DNA of 64,000 bases from Cladorhizidae sp. MBARI D1340-BT2 (GCA_028752905.1 JAQNBH010000011.1:5587125-5651124); one strand, 5' to 3'; shown: positions 11,131 to 23,452, counted from the first letter of the stretch. Numbers and translations are program-made. The notes: generated by a model from the sequence alone, not told the origin.

Positions 11131-12340
11131 CTGTAACATGGACGCTTTTTATGTCTCTCCGGCATGTCCACCTGATATGTGACAGGAGAAAGACGACCAA
11201 GTACCATGTATGGACCACACCACTTGTCAGCCAGCTTCTCTCCTTTGGTGCCGGTGATGACTGGAGCGAAAACCAGCACCTTCTCTCCCATGTCGAAACT
11301 TTTGGGGGTGGCTGTCTTGTCAAACCACTTTTTGGTTCTCTGCTGCACTGCAATCTGTCGGTCGATTGCGATATCTCTCATCTGGGTGAGATCCTGTTGG
11401 AGTTGCAGGAGCCAGTCAGTAGCAGCATGAGAAGTCGATTTGGTTGGCATCCAATTGTTCCGGAGAATGTCAAGAGGGCCATGAACGTGCTGACCAAATA
11501 TCAGCTCGAATGGTGAGAACCCAGTAGCATGGCAGGGAGCTTCTCGGCATGCAAACAAGAGGAATGGGAGGTACTCATCCCAGTCTCGATGATCAGCGAC
11601 GGACTTCCTGATCATTTGTAAGAGAGTGTGATGGAAGCGTTCCACCGAGCCATTAGATTGGGGTCTGTATGGGGCTGTTTTAGAGTGACTGATACCCATG
11701 AAGGTGAAGACTTCCTTCATCATGGCAGTCATGGCAGAGAGGAAATTGCTGCCTCGGTCGGATAAAATTTCTAAGGGAACAGATAATCGAGACATAATGG
11801 TTAGTAGTGCATTGGCAACAACATTAGCAGTAGTGATACGAAGAGGCACAGCATCTGGGTATCTTGATCCCAGGTCGATGTAGGTCAGAAGGAATCTGTT
11901 CTTCAGCCGGGTCAACGGAAGTGGACCAATGACATCGATGGCTACTTTTTCAAAGGGTCGAGAGATAGTGGGAGGAGGAAGAACCATGGGAGCTTTAGCA
12001 TGGAGCTTCTTGGCAGTCTTTTGACATCTGGGACAGGATTGACAAAACTGTTTGGCATCCTGCCCAATACCAGGCCAGTAGAAGTTCTTGAGCAGTTTGT
12101 ATTTTGTGCGTTGAGCACCAACATGCCCAGCCATCGGAGAGGAGTGGGCAAGTTCCAGGGCCTGCATACGTCTATTAATAGGTAAAACCAGTTGTAAATA
12201 TGACTCACCAATTTGGTCTGTAGTCCTTCGATGAAGCACTCCATTGTATGTGACGAGGGAGGAGTCTTCCTGATCAGTAGTGGTCCAGAGGTCAGCAAGT
12301 GTCTGGTCTGCCAACTGGTTTGCACGGAGGGCTGCAGCAT
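11112..12340 (-). pseudogene. Integrase of the Gmr1-like element, upstream of RT
   Basis: A 400-residue frame ends at 11112. It starts with a linker containing ADLWTTTDQEDSS. An HHCC zinc domain follows (LAHSSPMAGHVG ... FCQSCPRCQK), then the D,D-35-E core: AIDVIGPLPL, VPLEILSDRGSNF and RPQSNGSVERFH. The C-terminal part contains KKWFDKTATPKSFDMGEKVL and WCGPYMVLGRLSPVTYQVDM, an SH3-like end domain. The frame shifts by one base near 11140, where VTAMKRWVEP continues toward RT without a stop. All three catalytic acidic residues are visible. Integrase inserts the cDNA; its position before RT is the unusual feature. Confidence 0.95.
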
Positions 12341-12424
12341 TGGCTTGGTCAGAGTCGTCAGTGGGTGACTGGACTGGAGCAGACTGGAGAGAGAGGTTTG
12401 TCTGGGGAAAATCGAAATCTGCTC

Positions 12425-12928
12425 CTAATAGGTCAGTATAGGCATCCTCGGAAGGAGAAAGGTCGGACTGCTCAGCATCCTCTTGCTGCCAGAGCAGTCG
12501 CTCAGCCTCCGGGTCTGGACAGCCAAAACATCATGGGGGATGTCATCCATGGCAGCTCGAATGAGAGTGTAGAGTTGAGGAGAGTTTCTGCCGAGGATAA
12601 CATCATAATGGATGTCATCAGACACCACCATCGAGATGATAGTGGGAGGTCCAAGCAGTTTGCAAGGAAGGTCGACAACTGGCGATGTAGTGTCCTTGCC
12701 ATGAACGCCTTTGATAGTGATGGCCGTGGTAGAGTCTGGTATAGGAATACCAAGGTCGGGAAACTGGTTGAGCAATTCTTGATTCACTACTGATCCTTGA
12801 CCAATGTAAGCATCCTCTCTTTTGCTTTGTAAACACCTTGTCAATAGTTCTGTTTGTCTGCCTGGGGACAATAGAAACAGAACAGGCTCTTTTCTTCTCA
12901 CTGGTCTACCCATGGCTATTCTAACCAA
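12425..12928 (-). pseudogene. Protease-like region of the Gmr1-like element
   Basis: This 167-residue frame has the outline of a retropepsin: AYIGQGSVVNQELLNQF, then ...GVHGKDTTSPVVDL, then HYDVILGRNSPQL, where ILGRN matches the ILG.D flap-end motif. The catalytic Asp-Thr/Ser-Gly triad is not visible; YIGQGS sits where DTGAS would be expected. The domain is therefore inactive, or very divergent. It leads, through one frame change near 12400, to PTDDSDQANAAALRANQLAD and the integrase. No gag zinc knuckle precedes it. Confidence 0.6.
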
Positions 12929-12960
12929 TTCAGGCTTTAAGCTTCTTTTTTGCTATATCA

Positions 12961-13999
12961 AAAGAAAAAAATGATAAAGAAAAATTTCTAGGCTGGTGAA
13001 TGCCAGAGATACTGCTATCAGATGTACTAGCTGAATAGCAAATTTTAGCTCATCTTATAACTAGTTACACATTGCTGCACATGCGTGTGACAAAGCTTTA
13101 TCCTCCTGCCATGACATGCACTTTTTCTTCTTTCTATCCTTCCATTTTTATTGGTGCAGTGTGTGCCACATGGCTGCATCTGCTATGTTCCTATGTTGTG
13201 TTGGTCCCTCTCTCTTCTGATCATTGTCATGCAAATACTTTCTCTTTTCCTAATTGTTCTCTCTGTTTATCACCACTCCCCACTCCCCCATTTGTATAAT
13301 ATATTGCCCCCAATTGGGGATCTAACTCCTATTTCAAAATGGCAGACATCAAGAAAGGAAAAGTGTGTGTATATATATGCTAAAACACTTTTGCAGCTTC
13401 TTCCATTCTATATTTTGATTTAATGATTTAAACACTTCCATTGTTGCCTTGAATCCTTTGCAAAGGTATATAGTAAACCTGCAACACACAAAATGTAAAA
13501 TTTGTCTTCAAATATTTTTTATATTTTTTCACACTCAAAACTTGTGTAAAATGGTCCATTTATTATACTTTTACTACCAGAACCAGAACCAGAACATTGA
13601 ACATTGCAAATTTGTCCAATAAGTTGCAGCAAATAGTGTTTTTCTAATTAAAACACCGAAATAAGATCATAAGCACACTTGTGTGTGCAATATTGAGCCT
13701 GGTTGAACTAATTCAGCAGCTGCTACACATTTTTCCTACAAGGTTTCTTTACTCTGGGGTGCGAGTGTTGCTAGGTTATGATCATTACTCTAGCTAAGCA
13801 GTTAGATTACTGTGAATATGCAAACTTCAGTCAACTAGTGAGGAGCAGTAGATTACTGGAATAGCATCACACATTCAATGCTACTTGAGTTTTTAGTTCT
13901 AATACATACAGGCCTACTATAGTACATTTCTATAGGCCTGTCCACACTGAATTTGAATTGAAATAATGTGCATTAAATGCACATAATTCTGATCCACCT
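12961..13999. other. Single-copy intron sequence, no gene
   Basis: No domain, LTR or inverted repeat was recognised. Short open frames at 13072-13423 look like chance frames. Confidence 0.55.
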
Positions 14000-15341
14000 C
14001 AGGGGCGGATCCAAGGGGGGGGTTTAGGGGGGTTAAACCCCCCCTTCTTGCCAAGTCAAAAAAAAAAGGAAAAAGGATAATAAAAATAAATTTAAATTAT
14101 AAAACTGATGATGCCAACCTTTTGACTAAAATGCGCTGGTGGTAAGAAATCTATCTTTCTAAAATATAAGTAAGGCTAAAATATAAGTAAGGTAAGCTTT
14201 TCAAACTGGAATGGCAATGACTACAAAGTAAATTATATAACGGGAAGAAAAAAATTTCTACGAATTTTTAATGAACGTGCATGCACAAATTCTGAGATCG
14301 TCACATGTCAACAGGCTTCAATTGGAGTAGCTTGGTGTAAACTGGTCAAGAATAATGTGACAGTGAGCGAGTTTTGAGTCACCTCCCCAACTTACTTTCT
14401 GGGTCCAAGTCTCTCTTTTAAGTTGTATGGAGCCACCTCTCAAAAAAGTGAGGCAGCTGTCCATTCCGGATTTCTTCAGGTAACATATTGACATTGACAC
14501 TAGCCTATGATTAGGCCTGTACTGGAGGATAATGTTGATTGTCACGTTTGTGTATGTAAGTCTACTAGGTTACTAGTTTATAATTATGTCATATTGGGTC
14601 CTAGAGCTAGTTTTAAGTCTTGAAAACTAATCCCCCTTCAGCACCTGAATCAATATTATTATTATTCTGAACTTTTCAACCTGATGAAGTGTGTGGATTA
14701 ATGTGATTTCCTTGCATGTAAAAGATTTATGGACAGCCACCATGTACTGATGGTGGCATATACAAGTAAATTAATTAACAGATGACTAAATTAATAATAT
14801 GTGAGGTTCCCGTTAGAGGCAGGAGGTATTGTGAGTATGATTGATGTGCATGAAAATCGGACAGATGTAGTGAAATGAGTTAGGTATTTTAATCGAAGTG
14901 TGTTATGAAATAGTTCCATAAATATGATAGTTCCATAAATATGTTGATCAATTCCGCTTCATGGTGAAGTTGTGTCTGTAGGAGGCAGGACATTCCATGA
15001 ATTGAGGTTATGTTGAGAAGGGTCTGGGGACAAGATTTTGTATGTGTAGTAAGCTGTGAGTTGTCAGATGAAATGCCTAGAATTCTAGACCAGGCACCTA
15101 GTTCTGCCCGCTTGAACTTCAAGGAGATGGAGTAGCAGAGGCTCGCTCAGCTTTGTTGTAACAGCACTGAAGTTGTGGTCACTTGTTCACGGAGGGATGT
15201 TTTGAACCTACAGGAGGCTCAGATTACATTCCCAGAGCTTTGATATAATTCCTTGAGCACATGACTAAGATTATTAGCCACATTCCACAAGCACATGGAA
15301 TTATGTAAAATGTACGCAGACGCTTTTCCCAATGCGGAAAG

Positions 15342-15647
15342 CAGTGGCAGATCCAGAAGTGGCTCGACTAAGTTTATTCAAGTTTCCTTTTAAATGTTTT
15401 ACAGGCCAGGTAGCTATATACACAAAAAATCAAAATATTTTTAAGCCTTTCATGAGTTGTCTTTGATCCAATGCGACTAAAGGTTATTTGGGTGTGGTTA
15501 TTTTGGTCACACCCACATTATTACCATGTTCCGTTTCTGTATCTTGAACCAGTAATAAAATATGAGAAGAGAAAATATTTTCTCATTATTATTCTAGCAA
15601 ATGTTAGTACTGTCAGCTCTTCTTTCGATTTTCTAGATCCGCCCCTG
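15342..15647. mobile_element. Short non-autonomous hAT-like element (MITE)
   Basis: A 306-bp segment starts CAGTGGCAGATCCAG and ends CTAGATCCGCCCCTG. The ends are inverted copies with three mismatches in 15, and are the same family as the TIRs of the surrounding hAT element. A 5-bp repeat GAAAG flanks both ends, shorter than the 8 bp expected for hAT. There is no coding capacity. Confidence 0.6.
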
Positions 15648-15685
15648 GAAAGAGACTGGTTTATGAGATAATCAGCTAGGTATAT

Positions 15686-16057
15686 CAGTGTTGCCAACCG
15701 TCCCGGTGATGTCGCAGAATTTTCTATATGGCCGCTGCAGTCTCAAGCGTGTCTAGTTTAGTCCTCTTTGACACTTATAGAACAACAAAAACAGTTCTAA
15801 AACACTTTTTTGCAGAGAAAAACTTCCGATATACAATATATTGGCTCCAACATCTATGCTGACAACCTTTGACCTTGCTTCAATCGGAAGTGTGGCTCCC
15901 ATGTGGAACTTCCCAGCCATGCAGGTTAGCTGGTAATTGCTTGCATTGCAAAATATTTCGCACGCATAATAGGTCAAACATTTCGCGCGCATAACGGGTC
16001 AAACATTTTGCGTGTGTAACTGTCCCGGAATTAACTTTAGGAAAGTTGGCAACTCTG
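15686..16057. mobile_element. MITE with CAGTGTTGCCAAC inverted repeats
   Basis: TATCAGTGTTGCCAAC at the left (from 15683) is matched in inverse by GTTGGCAACTCTGATA at the right with one mismatch, 372 bp apart measured from CAG to CTG. The interior has a tandem block at about 15955-16020 (three degenerate copies of a 28-bp unit around GCATAA.GGTCAAACATTT). CAG-starting TIRs suggest hAT, but target duplications are unclear. Confidence 0.65.
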
Positions 16058-16152
16058 ATACATGTAGCTATTAATTTAACCAGGACCTGACCAGTTATAA
16101 TTAATCCAAATTGAATAGTGTACACAACATTTGATAATTCTGTCATAATTGA

Positions 16153-16895
16153 ATGTGTAGGGTTAGGACAGCTTCTGATGATGGATCTTCTGATATTAGT
16201 TCTGCAAGGCAGCTTAGTAGTCCAGAAGACCTTGATGAAGGTACTTCATCACTGAGTACTTGCGAAGCTTCACTCACTAATACTGAACTTTCCTCTCTTG
16301 CTGAAATTACTGATGCTGTAAACATTTCTCCTCTTTCCTATGGGTCCTTGCTTCTGGGCTGGTGAAAGTCAGTTCAATCTCAGATACCGACAAGTATAAC
16401 TACCTTACACACGAGTATCAAGGAACTGACTTCGCTACTTATGAAGTGATAAAGAAAGGAAAACGAATTCCACTTTCATTCCAGTCTTCGTGGTTGAAAG
16501 AATTTGAGTGTCTGGCATATTCGCCATCCCAGGGTGGCGGGTACTGTAAGTACTGTGTACTGTTTGCTAAGCCCAAGTGGAAAAATAGTGCTTTTGGGTT
16601 AGTAAAAAGATCTTTCCAAAAGCTAAAGGCATGGATGGATATCTTACTACCCACAGTGCTTTCCAGTTCCACCAAGATGCAATGATTATTGCAAAATCTT
16701 TTATGAAAACCTACACCCAACCTGAAACCAGGATGACAGCATTGTACAGAAGCAGCGCCAGGAACTGTCAGATCGAAACAAACACATCCTGTCAGTCATA
16801 GTAGACACGGTCAAGCTGTGTGGAATGCAGAGGATACCTTTAAGGGGACACAGAGATGATTGGACAGCTGACCATGCAACAAACTGAGGCAATTT
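16153..16895 (+). pseudogene. hAT transposase N-terminus with TTF-type zinc finger
   Basis: A Ser-rich leader (16153-16363) is followed in a second frame by IPLSFQSSWLKEF, then GGGYCKYCVLFAKPKW, and KRSFQKLKAWMD. This is the TTF-type zinc finger found at the start of ZMYM/DUF4371-class hAT transposases; it binds the element ends. The frame shifts near 16640 (continuing as TTHSAFQFHQDAMIIAKSF) and again near 16730 (QKQRQELSDRNKHILSVIVD, then CGMQRIPLRGHRDDWT). A TGA stop lies at about 16885. The pieces line up with the family order without large gaps. Confidence 0.8.
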
Positions 16896-18045
16896 CATGG
16901 CAATAATAGAGCACACTGCCAAGATTGACCCTATCTTGCGTGAACATTTAGAGCAGGGAAAGAAGAACCAGCGATACACATCGAACAATACTCAGAATGA
17001 GATCATTGCCACGATTTCCCATAACTTGCATAAGATACTCCTGGAACCTCTGAAAATGGTGCGCTACTATAGTATCATGGCTGATGAGGTTACAGACCAC
17101 CATGGAAACCAGGAGATACTATCACTCTGTTTGCGATTTATTGATATGTCTGGATCTGAGCCTCATATCAAGGAAGCTTTCATTGACTTCATCCATCTAG
17201 AGAGGGCTACTGGACAATATGTGGCCAGTGCTATCCTGGGGCTTCTCTCCAAATATGGCTTGGATGTGCAGAACATGAGAGGGCAGTCATTTGATGGTGC
17301 TTCAGCAATGGCTGGTGAGAAAAGAGGAGCACAGGCCCTAATCATGGAGAAAAAAACCCTTGCCATATACACTCACTGTCGTTCCCATGTTCTAAGTCTA
17401 GCAATTGGGAAGTCGTGCTCTGTTCAAGCTCTCCGAAACATGATTGGCATAATCAATGAGGTATACTTGTTCTTTCACATGTCACCCAAGAGACAACGCT
17501 TTCTTGAGCATGTGTGTGCTCCTGAAAGCTGGGTTTCCAAACTCAAAGGTCTCTGTAAGACCAGATGGACTGAAAGACATGATTGCCTAGAGACATTCAG
17601 TACTCTGTATGAGTATGTCTTCACCACACTGCGCATGCTATGCTTGAGTCACATGAGTATCCACAGATCGAGGAGGCAGGAGGAGGCAAAGAGAATTGGT
17701 CGTGGGACACATCCACTCTGACCAAAGCAGAGGGATTGAAGCATTCGCTGAAAACTGGCTCCAATATATTGTTGCACTTGCGATTCTTGTGAATGGCCTG
17801 GATCCACTGAAAGGGCTAAGCGCTAAACTTCAAAAGCGAGATATTGACGTGTTAGCTGCATATAAATACATCGACACAGCCATTCATGAAATTCATGATC
17901 AGAGAGACAACTTTGAGTCTGTATGGATTGATTGGTTCAATGATGCTGAGACCATTGCTACCAACATTGGATCAGAGATCACAATTCCAAGAAGATGCAA
18001 ACATCAGAAGCATCGAGCAAGCACTTCTGCTGACACAGCAAGATA
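16896..18045 (+). pseudogene. hAT transposase catalytic core (DUF4371-like)
   Basis: The 274-residue frame from 16897 carries the RNase H-like core. It has YYSIMADEVTDHHGNQEI (first Asp), IKEAFIDFI, NMRGQSFDGASAMAGE (second Asp), THCRSHVLSLAI (Cys-His pair) and LCKTRWTERHDCLETF (insertion-domain Arg-Trp). After frame changes near 17700-17760 it continues as IVALAILVNGLDPLKGL, KRDIDVLAAYKYIDT and PRRCKHQKHRASTSADTAR, which precedes an intron or gap. Such enzymes cut and paste the element. All visible catalytic positions are kept, so disruption is by frame only. Confidence 0.9.
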
Positions 18046-18149
18046 ACGATCCATCCTAATATTTAATTTAGGAACACATTAATGATTAAATTAATTATAT
18101 ATTGGAAAATTTTGTACACCGAGTGTAATTTTTAATTGTGTTCATTTCC

Positions 18150-19188
18150 AGAGACTACTACAGACGGACAGTTGGGATACCCTTTGTAGATAGCCTGCTA
18201 CAAAACTGGATACCAGGTTTTCAGAGGACAGTCGAAGGGTGAAGTCCATCATGTCCTTGTGCCACCGGTGGTCATTAACTTGCCTGATTCTAACTTGCAC
18301 TCACTGGAAGATGATCTACACTTCTGGGATGAAGACTTGCCATCACCACATGCCCTCAAGGTTAGTTCCTCTGTACATGACTTTTGAAACTTAGTGGACC
18401 ATTTTTGGTGTCTTGGGTAAATATTTTTGTATCATCTGAAATCTCTTTCATTGCTCTTTATTTTTAAGTGATCTTCCCTTCTCTCACGAGATAGAGTCTA
18501 GTCGGTGTGCTCACCTGCAATATAATAGGGGTAATCTTCTTTTTTTTTAAAGAAAGTTGTTAAATTGTGCATTATCTGTGGGTACCCTAATAGCACCATA
18601 AATGGCAAGTGTGGTTAAGGTGTAAATTAGTTTCAGTGGTATATTGCCACAATTAAGCCCACTTGGCAGTTATAATCGGAAAGCACAGAGAATGCTTCCT
18701 TGTTGAGTTATGATTATTATAAAAATAACCCCCAAAAATGCAAATATGTTCTGGTCTCCCCTTAATGATATTATAGCACCTGATACAATGTAAACATGTA
18801 TGTGAAATTAGAAATATTTCTTCATTTAGAGAGAGCTCCAGCGCTGGAAAGACTTCTGGCAGAAAACGGAATACCACAGAATATGGTTGAAACATTGTCT
18901 GATGCTGATGTGGACATCTTCCCCAATATCCGGGAGCTTCTTCTCGTTGGATGTGTCTCTCCTGTCGGGTCCTGTGAAGCAGAAAGGTCTTTCTCTATCC
19001 TCCGGCATGTGAAGACTTACCTGCGAGCAACTATATCTGAGGAGAGGCTAGCAGGACTGACTATGATGGCTGTGCACTACATGGAGGCACAAAAACTGAA
19101 CACAGAGGAAGTTGTGAAATGTTACATACGAAGAAACCCCAGGCGCCTCTTCTGCAACTCAATATTATTTGATGAGTATATAGGATGA
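18150..19188 (+). pseudogene. hAT transposase C-terminus with dimerisation domain
   Basis: A first block (18151-18362) reads DYYRRTVGIPFVDSLLQN, then after a one-base shift VPPVVINLPDS and FWDEDLPSPHALK, ending at a donor-like AAG/gttagt. The second block starts after an acceptor-like TTCATTTAG at about 18828 and contains DADVDIFPNIRELLLV, GSCEAERSFSIL (the conserved Glu and RSFS of the hAT dimerisation domain), HVKTYLRATISEERLAGL and a stop at 19186-19188. Hydrophobic residues of this domain pair two transposase subunits. Confidence 0.9.
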
Positions 19189-19537
19189 ATGTAAATATAT
19201 TTTTGAACTGGATTATATAGTTATATACACAATACACAGTTATATATACACAGTTATAAATAATAATTTTGAATCGAGTTGTTGCACCCCATCATTTTGT
19301 ATAAACTAATGGCTATAGCTAGAGCAAAAATGTTTCTCCTCCATAGTGCTAAAGTTTTTGTGTATCAATCTGTTCCTGTACAGCTAATGTTTATGTAAAA
19401 CTAATAAAGTATCCTTCCCAATGTATAAAAAAAAATTGAAAAAGTGACCTGATCACAGTAAAAAGTAAAACCTACCACCACTCCAATGAGGTAGTGGTAA
19501 ACCCCCCCCCCTTCTCAAAATCCTAGATCCGCCCCTG

Positions 19538-22500
19538 TTACTATGCCTATATTTGTTTGATCCACTTTCAAAAATGGAAGATAAAGCCCCAAAATCCAAA
19601 GGGCATATTCAGCTAAAACTCACAGCTGCCTAAATGGTTGTTGTCGATGCTATTATGACCAAAAAGACTTGCAGTGTACCCTTTACCCTTCACTAAAGTA
19701 GTAAACCGCATTCCAAAAAGATATAGAAGGTGTAAAATCATCTCAAGGATCTATGCATGTATCATATGTATCTGTCGCTGTTTTCTCCCACACATAACTT
19801 GCATACAAGAGGTCCATTTGTAAGAACTCTAGCACCACAATCTTCCAATGCACATCCATAACTCAGTAGAAAGGCATTTATCGATGATGCAGTCAAGCTA
19901 GCTCATGTGCTTTTTATAATCAGAGTTGGGTAAGGGACATTCTTCACAGGATTGGGCTATGCTATGCTGTACAGCTGAATGTTGACTGAGTGGTCAGTTG
20001 ATTTACTGATGTCAAACAAAAACAAGCAAAAGCAGGCCACTATGCAAGCATATAATATTATGTGTGTCTACATTAGCAATGAACAAGGTATAGAAGAGCA
20101 TCTGCTGTTTGGTTAGTTCTGGAGTTCTCCTCTGCGATTCTTGATAGACCTTGAGGGCCTCTGGATTATATAATTCCAGCCAAAACTTTTAAGGACCTGG
20201 AATATGCAACTCTCACCAAGTCCTTGAAAGATCAGGAACATGCATCTCTTGTCTAGTCCTTGAAGGATCTGGAGTATGCAAGTCTTGTCATGTCATCTGG
20301 AGTCTCCTCTGCAACTCTTGTCATGTCATCTGGAGTCTCCTCTGCAACTCTTGCAACTAAGCACTGGCTAACTCTAACAACAAAACAACAAGTTATGGTA
20401 TGCATGTGCCATTTTTGTACTGCACTACAATAATAATAAGTTAGATGAGGTGATTAATAGGAGTGGCTCATTGGTTTGCTGAAGTTTGATTGCCACTGAG
20501 TGGAACTCTAAAACACCAACAACAAAACAAATGTAAGCATTTTTAAACAGCAACAACAACAACTTCTAGTATGTTGGATTAATCAGTCAAAATAGAAAGC
20601 AAACAAGACTGTATGTGGATCACAATCAGTTTGATGATCCTTTACCTTTTAAATTCGATTATGCATTGATATTATACTTCCTCTATAATCTGTATACTAA
20701 TTGTGTATGTGGTTTAAAAAAGTTACCTGCTGAGACTATATAGTATATGGAATCATATGCATGGCTGTGCATGCATGTCTCTTTAATATAATAATCATGT
20801 GACATGTGACAGTATTTTAGTTATACTTAATAGTTAGTTTATGCATTTGACATACTATTCTGTGTACATTCACTATAATAATATGTTATTGTCTTAGTTG
20901 GTTGCTTAAGAGATGCTCTTATCATAAAGATCAACACAACCCTCCCAACGCCTAACAATGAGCATGCATCTACCCACCAGCATGCTTATGAGTACCCAGG
21001 TTTTATGTGGGTGTGGTGTGTATCGACAATATTTTATACCACAATGGATTGTAGGATATCAACAGCTGAGGCTTGTGGGGATGGCAGATGATAGAAAAGC
21101 ATGTGCGATGTGGAGTGTGTCACACTCTAGAATCTATTTGCATCTGGGCATGATAATGGGCTAGTTTTGTTGACTTGCATACTATTAATAATGGAATAGA
21201 GTTAATGTAGCAGTGTGATGTTAATAATGGTGCATTAATAAACACCAGATAAAGCCCCACCTTCATGCATGTGCTCTCATTACTTGCATCAGCTCTGCAG
21301 TCTTCAGTTTCTTCAGTCCTGATCATATCTGTAACCTCCCAGCTTTAGTTTACTGGACAAGTTCTTCCTGGCTGGGAGGATAACAGCCACCTTGACTGTG
21401 TTTCTTCCTCAATGGTGGCTGCCCTCAGCCATCATGTATATAGCAGTCCTCTTCCCCATCCTCCTCAGTCATAATGCAGCGAAATGACTGGTCTTTGCTG
21501 GTTCAAGTCATGTATAGTCTAATAATCAGGGCTGGAGACAATTGGTATACTTAATATCTATAAGGCCAACAGATTTTGCAGTATTTTGCTATAACTCGAA
21601 TGTGGTGGCATAGTATTTGGGCACTTTACAATATATATTTCACTAGTAATAACTCACAAACAATAGGATTGGAGATCCATGTAATTGTTGTCAGTGAGGC
21701 ATTCTTAGATAAAATTCACGATGTATTAGTGCTGATAATTTATGGAACTATAATAGGCTCTTCATATACTGACATATAAGGCATATCGTGAAGACAGGTC
21801 GCTAAAAACCAAATGACCTCTGTCTGAATGACACAAGGGGGTAACAGTTGATATTCTTAATTCTCACCCATACAAAACCTTAAATACACACCTGGATCTT
21901 CACATTAGCCTTGAACAATTTGTTCCCTGGCAGATATTTAATCCATCCAGTCATCATTTTTTGTTATTGCTAATACACATACAATCATGCACACATATAA
22001 ACACACACTCACAAACAAACACACAGACACAAACAAACAAAAATAACCAGATACAGTACCTCCACACATGCTGCAAGCTGAGTAACTAGAAACAAGAGAG
22101 CACAATGTCTTTATATGACTGACAAAAAGAGGCACCATGTTGAACTCAACCTCTCTGATGACCCTTTACCACTTAATACCAATATATAATTATGTTAATG
22201 CCTGAGAATGCATGATTAAATTGTAGATGGTCATCCAACTTGTGTAGTTTTCCTTTTGTAAAGTTATTACAATAGAGTGTTCATTTTAGCTGATGTAGCC
22301 ATGAGTGATACATAAACTCGAAGTCCACTTATTCATGTACTTGAAACTAGCAATGGAGAAGACTTTAACAGTCATAATGTTTTGTGTGACCACTCAATTA
22401 TTTGGGGGGGGGGGGGGAGTCATTTCTTCCCAATCTAACATTTTTTATAGTCCTTAGAGGGAAATTTTCAATACCTCATTATCTAAATGTGGATACTAAC

Positions 22501-23452
22501 TTTAAAACACAGACATTTTATTATTATATGCTGTGGCAGATCAATTTTTACTTCAAAAGCTGGCTAATCACTTTTACTGTGTCATCCAGACTGCTCTAAA
22601 TTAGTAGCATTCCTTACCTTTGGAATAGCCAGCCTTGTGTATATGAAAAACACTGTTCGGGCGCTAATAAACAATATTTCATAGTTGGGGTGAACTGTGC
22701 ACCATTTGGTTAGCAGAGTGTGCTCGTCTGCAGTGAAGGCTGAGCTCTCTCACTTTTTCTCACTCACCAAAAGCAACAATTGCAATTTTGCTGTTGTTGG
22801 CCATCTTTTAAATTCCTTTAGATTTAGTTATATTTATTTCTGCATATGTTTTACATGTTTCTGATGGTACTGGATATACCCAGGTCAAAAAACGCAACTC
22901 GGTAACTAGAGCTCCCTTGATGATTTCTAACTCAAAGTATTTGCTAGTAAGACTTATCTAATCCTACTCTGTTAGAAATACACTGCAGTTGCTGGAATGG
23001 TGAGCTTTACAGAGGGAAGCGTCATTGTTAACAGCTCAGAAATAACCCCAAAAAGTGAGCAGGCCTGCAGATAGTTATACAAGTACCTGACAGCAGCAAA
23101 TGGAAGAGTTCTGACATAAACACTATTGCCTGCTATACTAGAGCTTACTTGGTCAAGGTGTTAGCTAGCTAAATGTTGAAATGACTGCTTTGGTCTTCGG
23201 CTAAAAAGCTAGCATGCTGGAGAAATCAAAATCAAAACAAAAAACACACTCCAAGTCCTATTCTTACTTTTAATGATGCTAGACAAGCCAACAACAACAG
23301 TGCACCTGCTTACCTGATAGAGCCCTCAAGTGAAGAAGACACTTGACTCTTGCTGGTGCATTGTTGATTCTAATGGAATAAAATTTTAAAATATTATTTT
23401 TATTTTGTTAATATGTTCATGAATGATAACATTCTCTATGTAATTATTGCAG
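19538..23452. other. Long intron segment, no exon recognised
   Basis: No domain was recognised on either strand. It contains a 33-bp direct duplication (20284-20351, CTTGTCATGTCATCTGGAGT...), a CA-rich stretch near 21990-22040, and a G run at about 22404-22417. The missing last Reeler exon, if it exists, should lie between 8396 and 23452, but I could not identify it. Confidence 0.5.
20284..20351. repeat. Tandem duplication of a 33-bp segment
   Basis: The segment CTTGTCATGTCATCTGGAGT...CTGCAACT occurs twice in direct succession with no differences seen over most of its length. Confidence 0.85.

Larger units (their letters stand above)
9080..12960 (-). mobile_element. Gmr1-type Ty3/gypsy-like LTR retrotransposon, 5'-truncated
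   Basis: Read on the minus strand the order is protease-like (12928-12425), integrase (about 12340-11112), reverse transcriptase (about 11130-9941), RNase H (about 9960-9562), purine-rich tract, then a putative 3' LTR. Ordinary Ty3/gypsy elements place integrase last. Integrase before RT with gypsy-like sequences is the arrangement described for the Gmr1 group. No gag and no second LTR are recognisable upstream of 12928, so the 5' end is missing or decayed. At least three frameshifts and one stop break the pol region. Confidence 0.85.
14000..19537 (+). mobile_element. hAT DNA transposon with TIRs
   Basis: The left end CAGGGGCGGATC at 14000 is matched in inverse by GATCCGCCCCTG ending at 19537. 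The similarity extends inward to a subterminal GGGGGGGTTTA block on both sides. Between them lies a broken hAT transposase (16362-19188) on the plus strand with a possible poly(A) signal (AATAAAG) near 19402. The flanking 8-mers (ATCCACCT and TTACTATG) do not match, so a clean target duplication is not seen; one end may belong to a related copy. Two smaller elements are nested at 15342-15647 and 15686-16057. Confidence 0.75.

Noticed and set aside
14000..19537. 8-bp target duplication for the hAT element
   Set aside because: Adjacent 8-mers ATCCACCT and TTACTATG do not match; not claimed.
20958..21326. Short open frames on both strands as candidate exons
   Set aside because: No domain, no matching splice phases and no codon pattern; could not be linked to the receptor gene.
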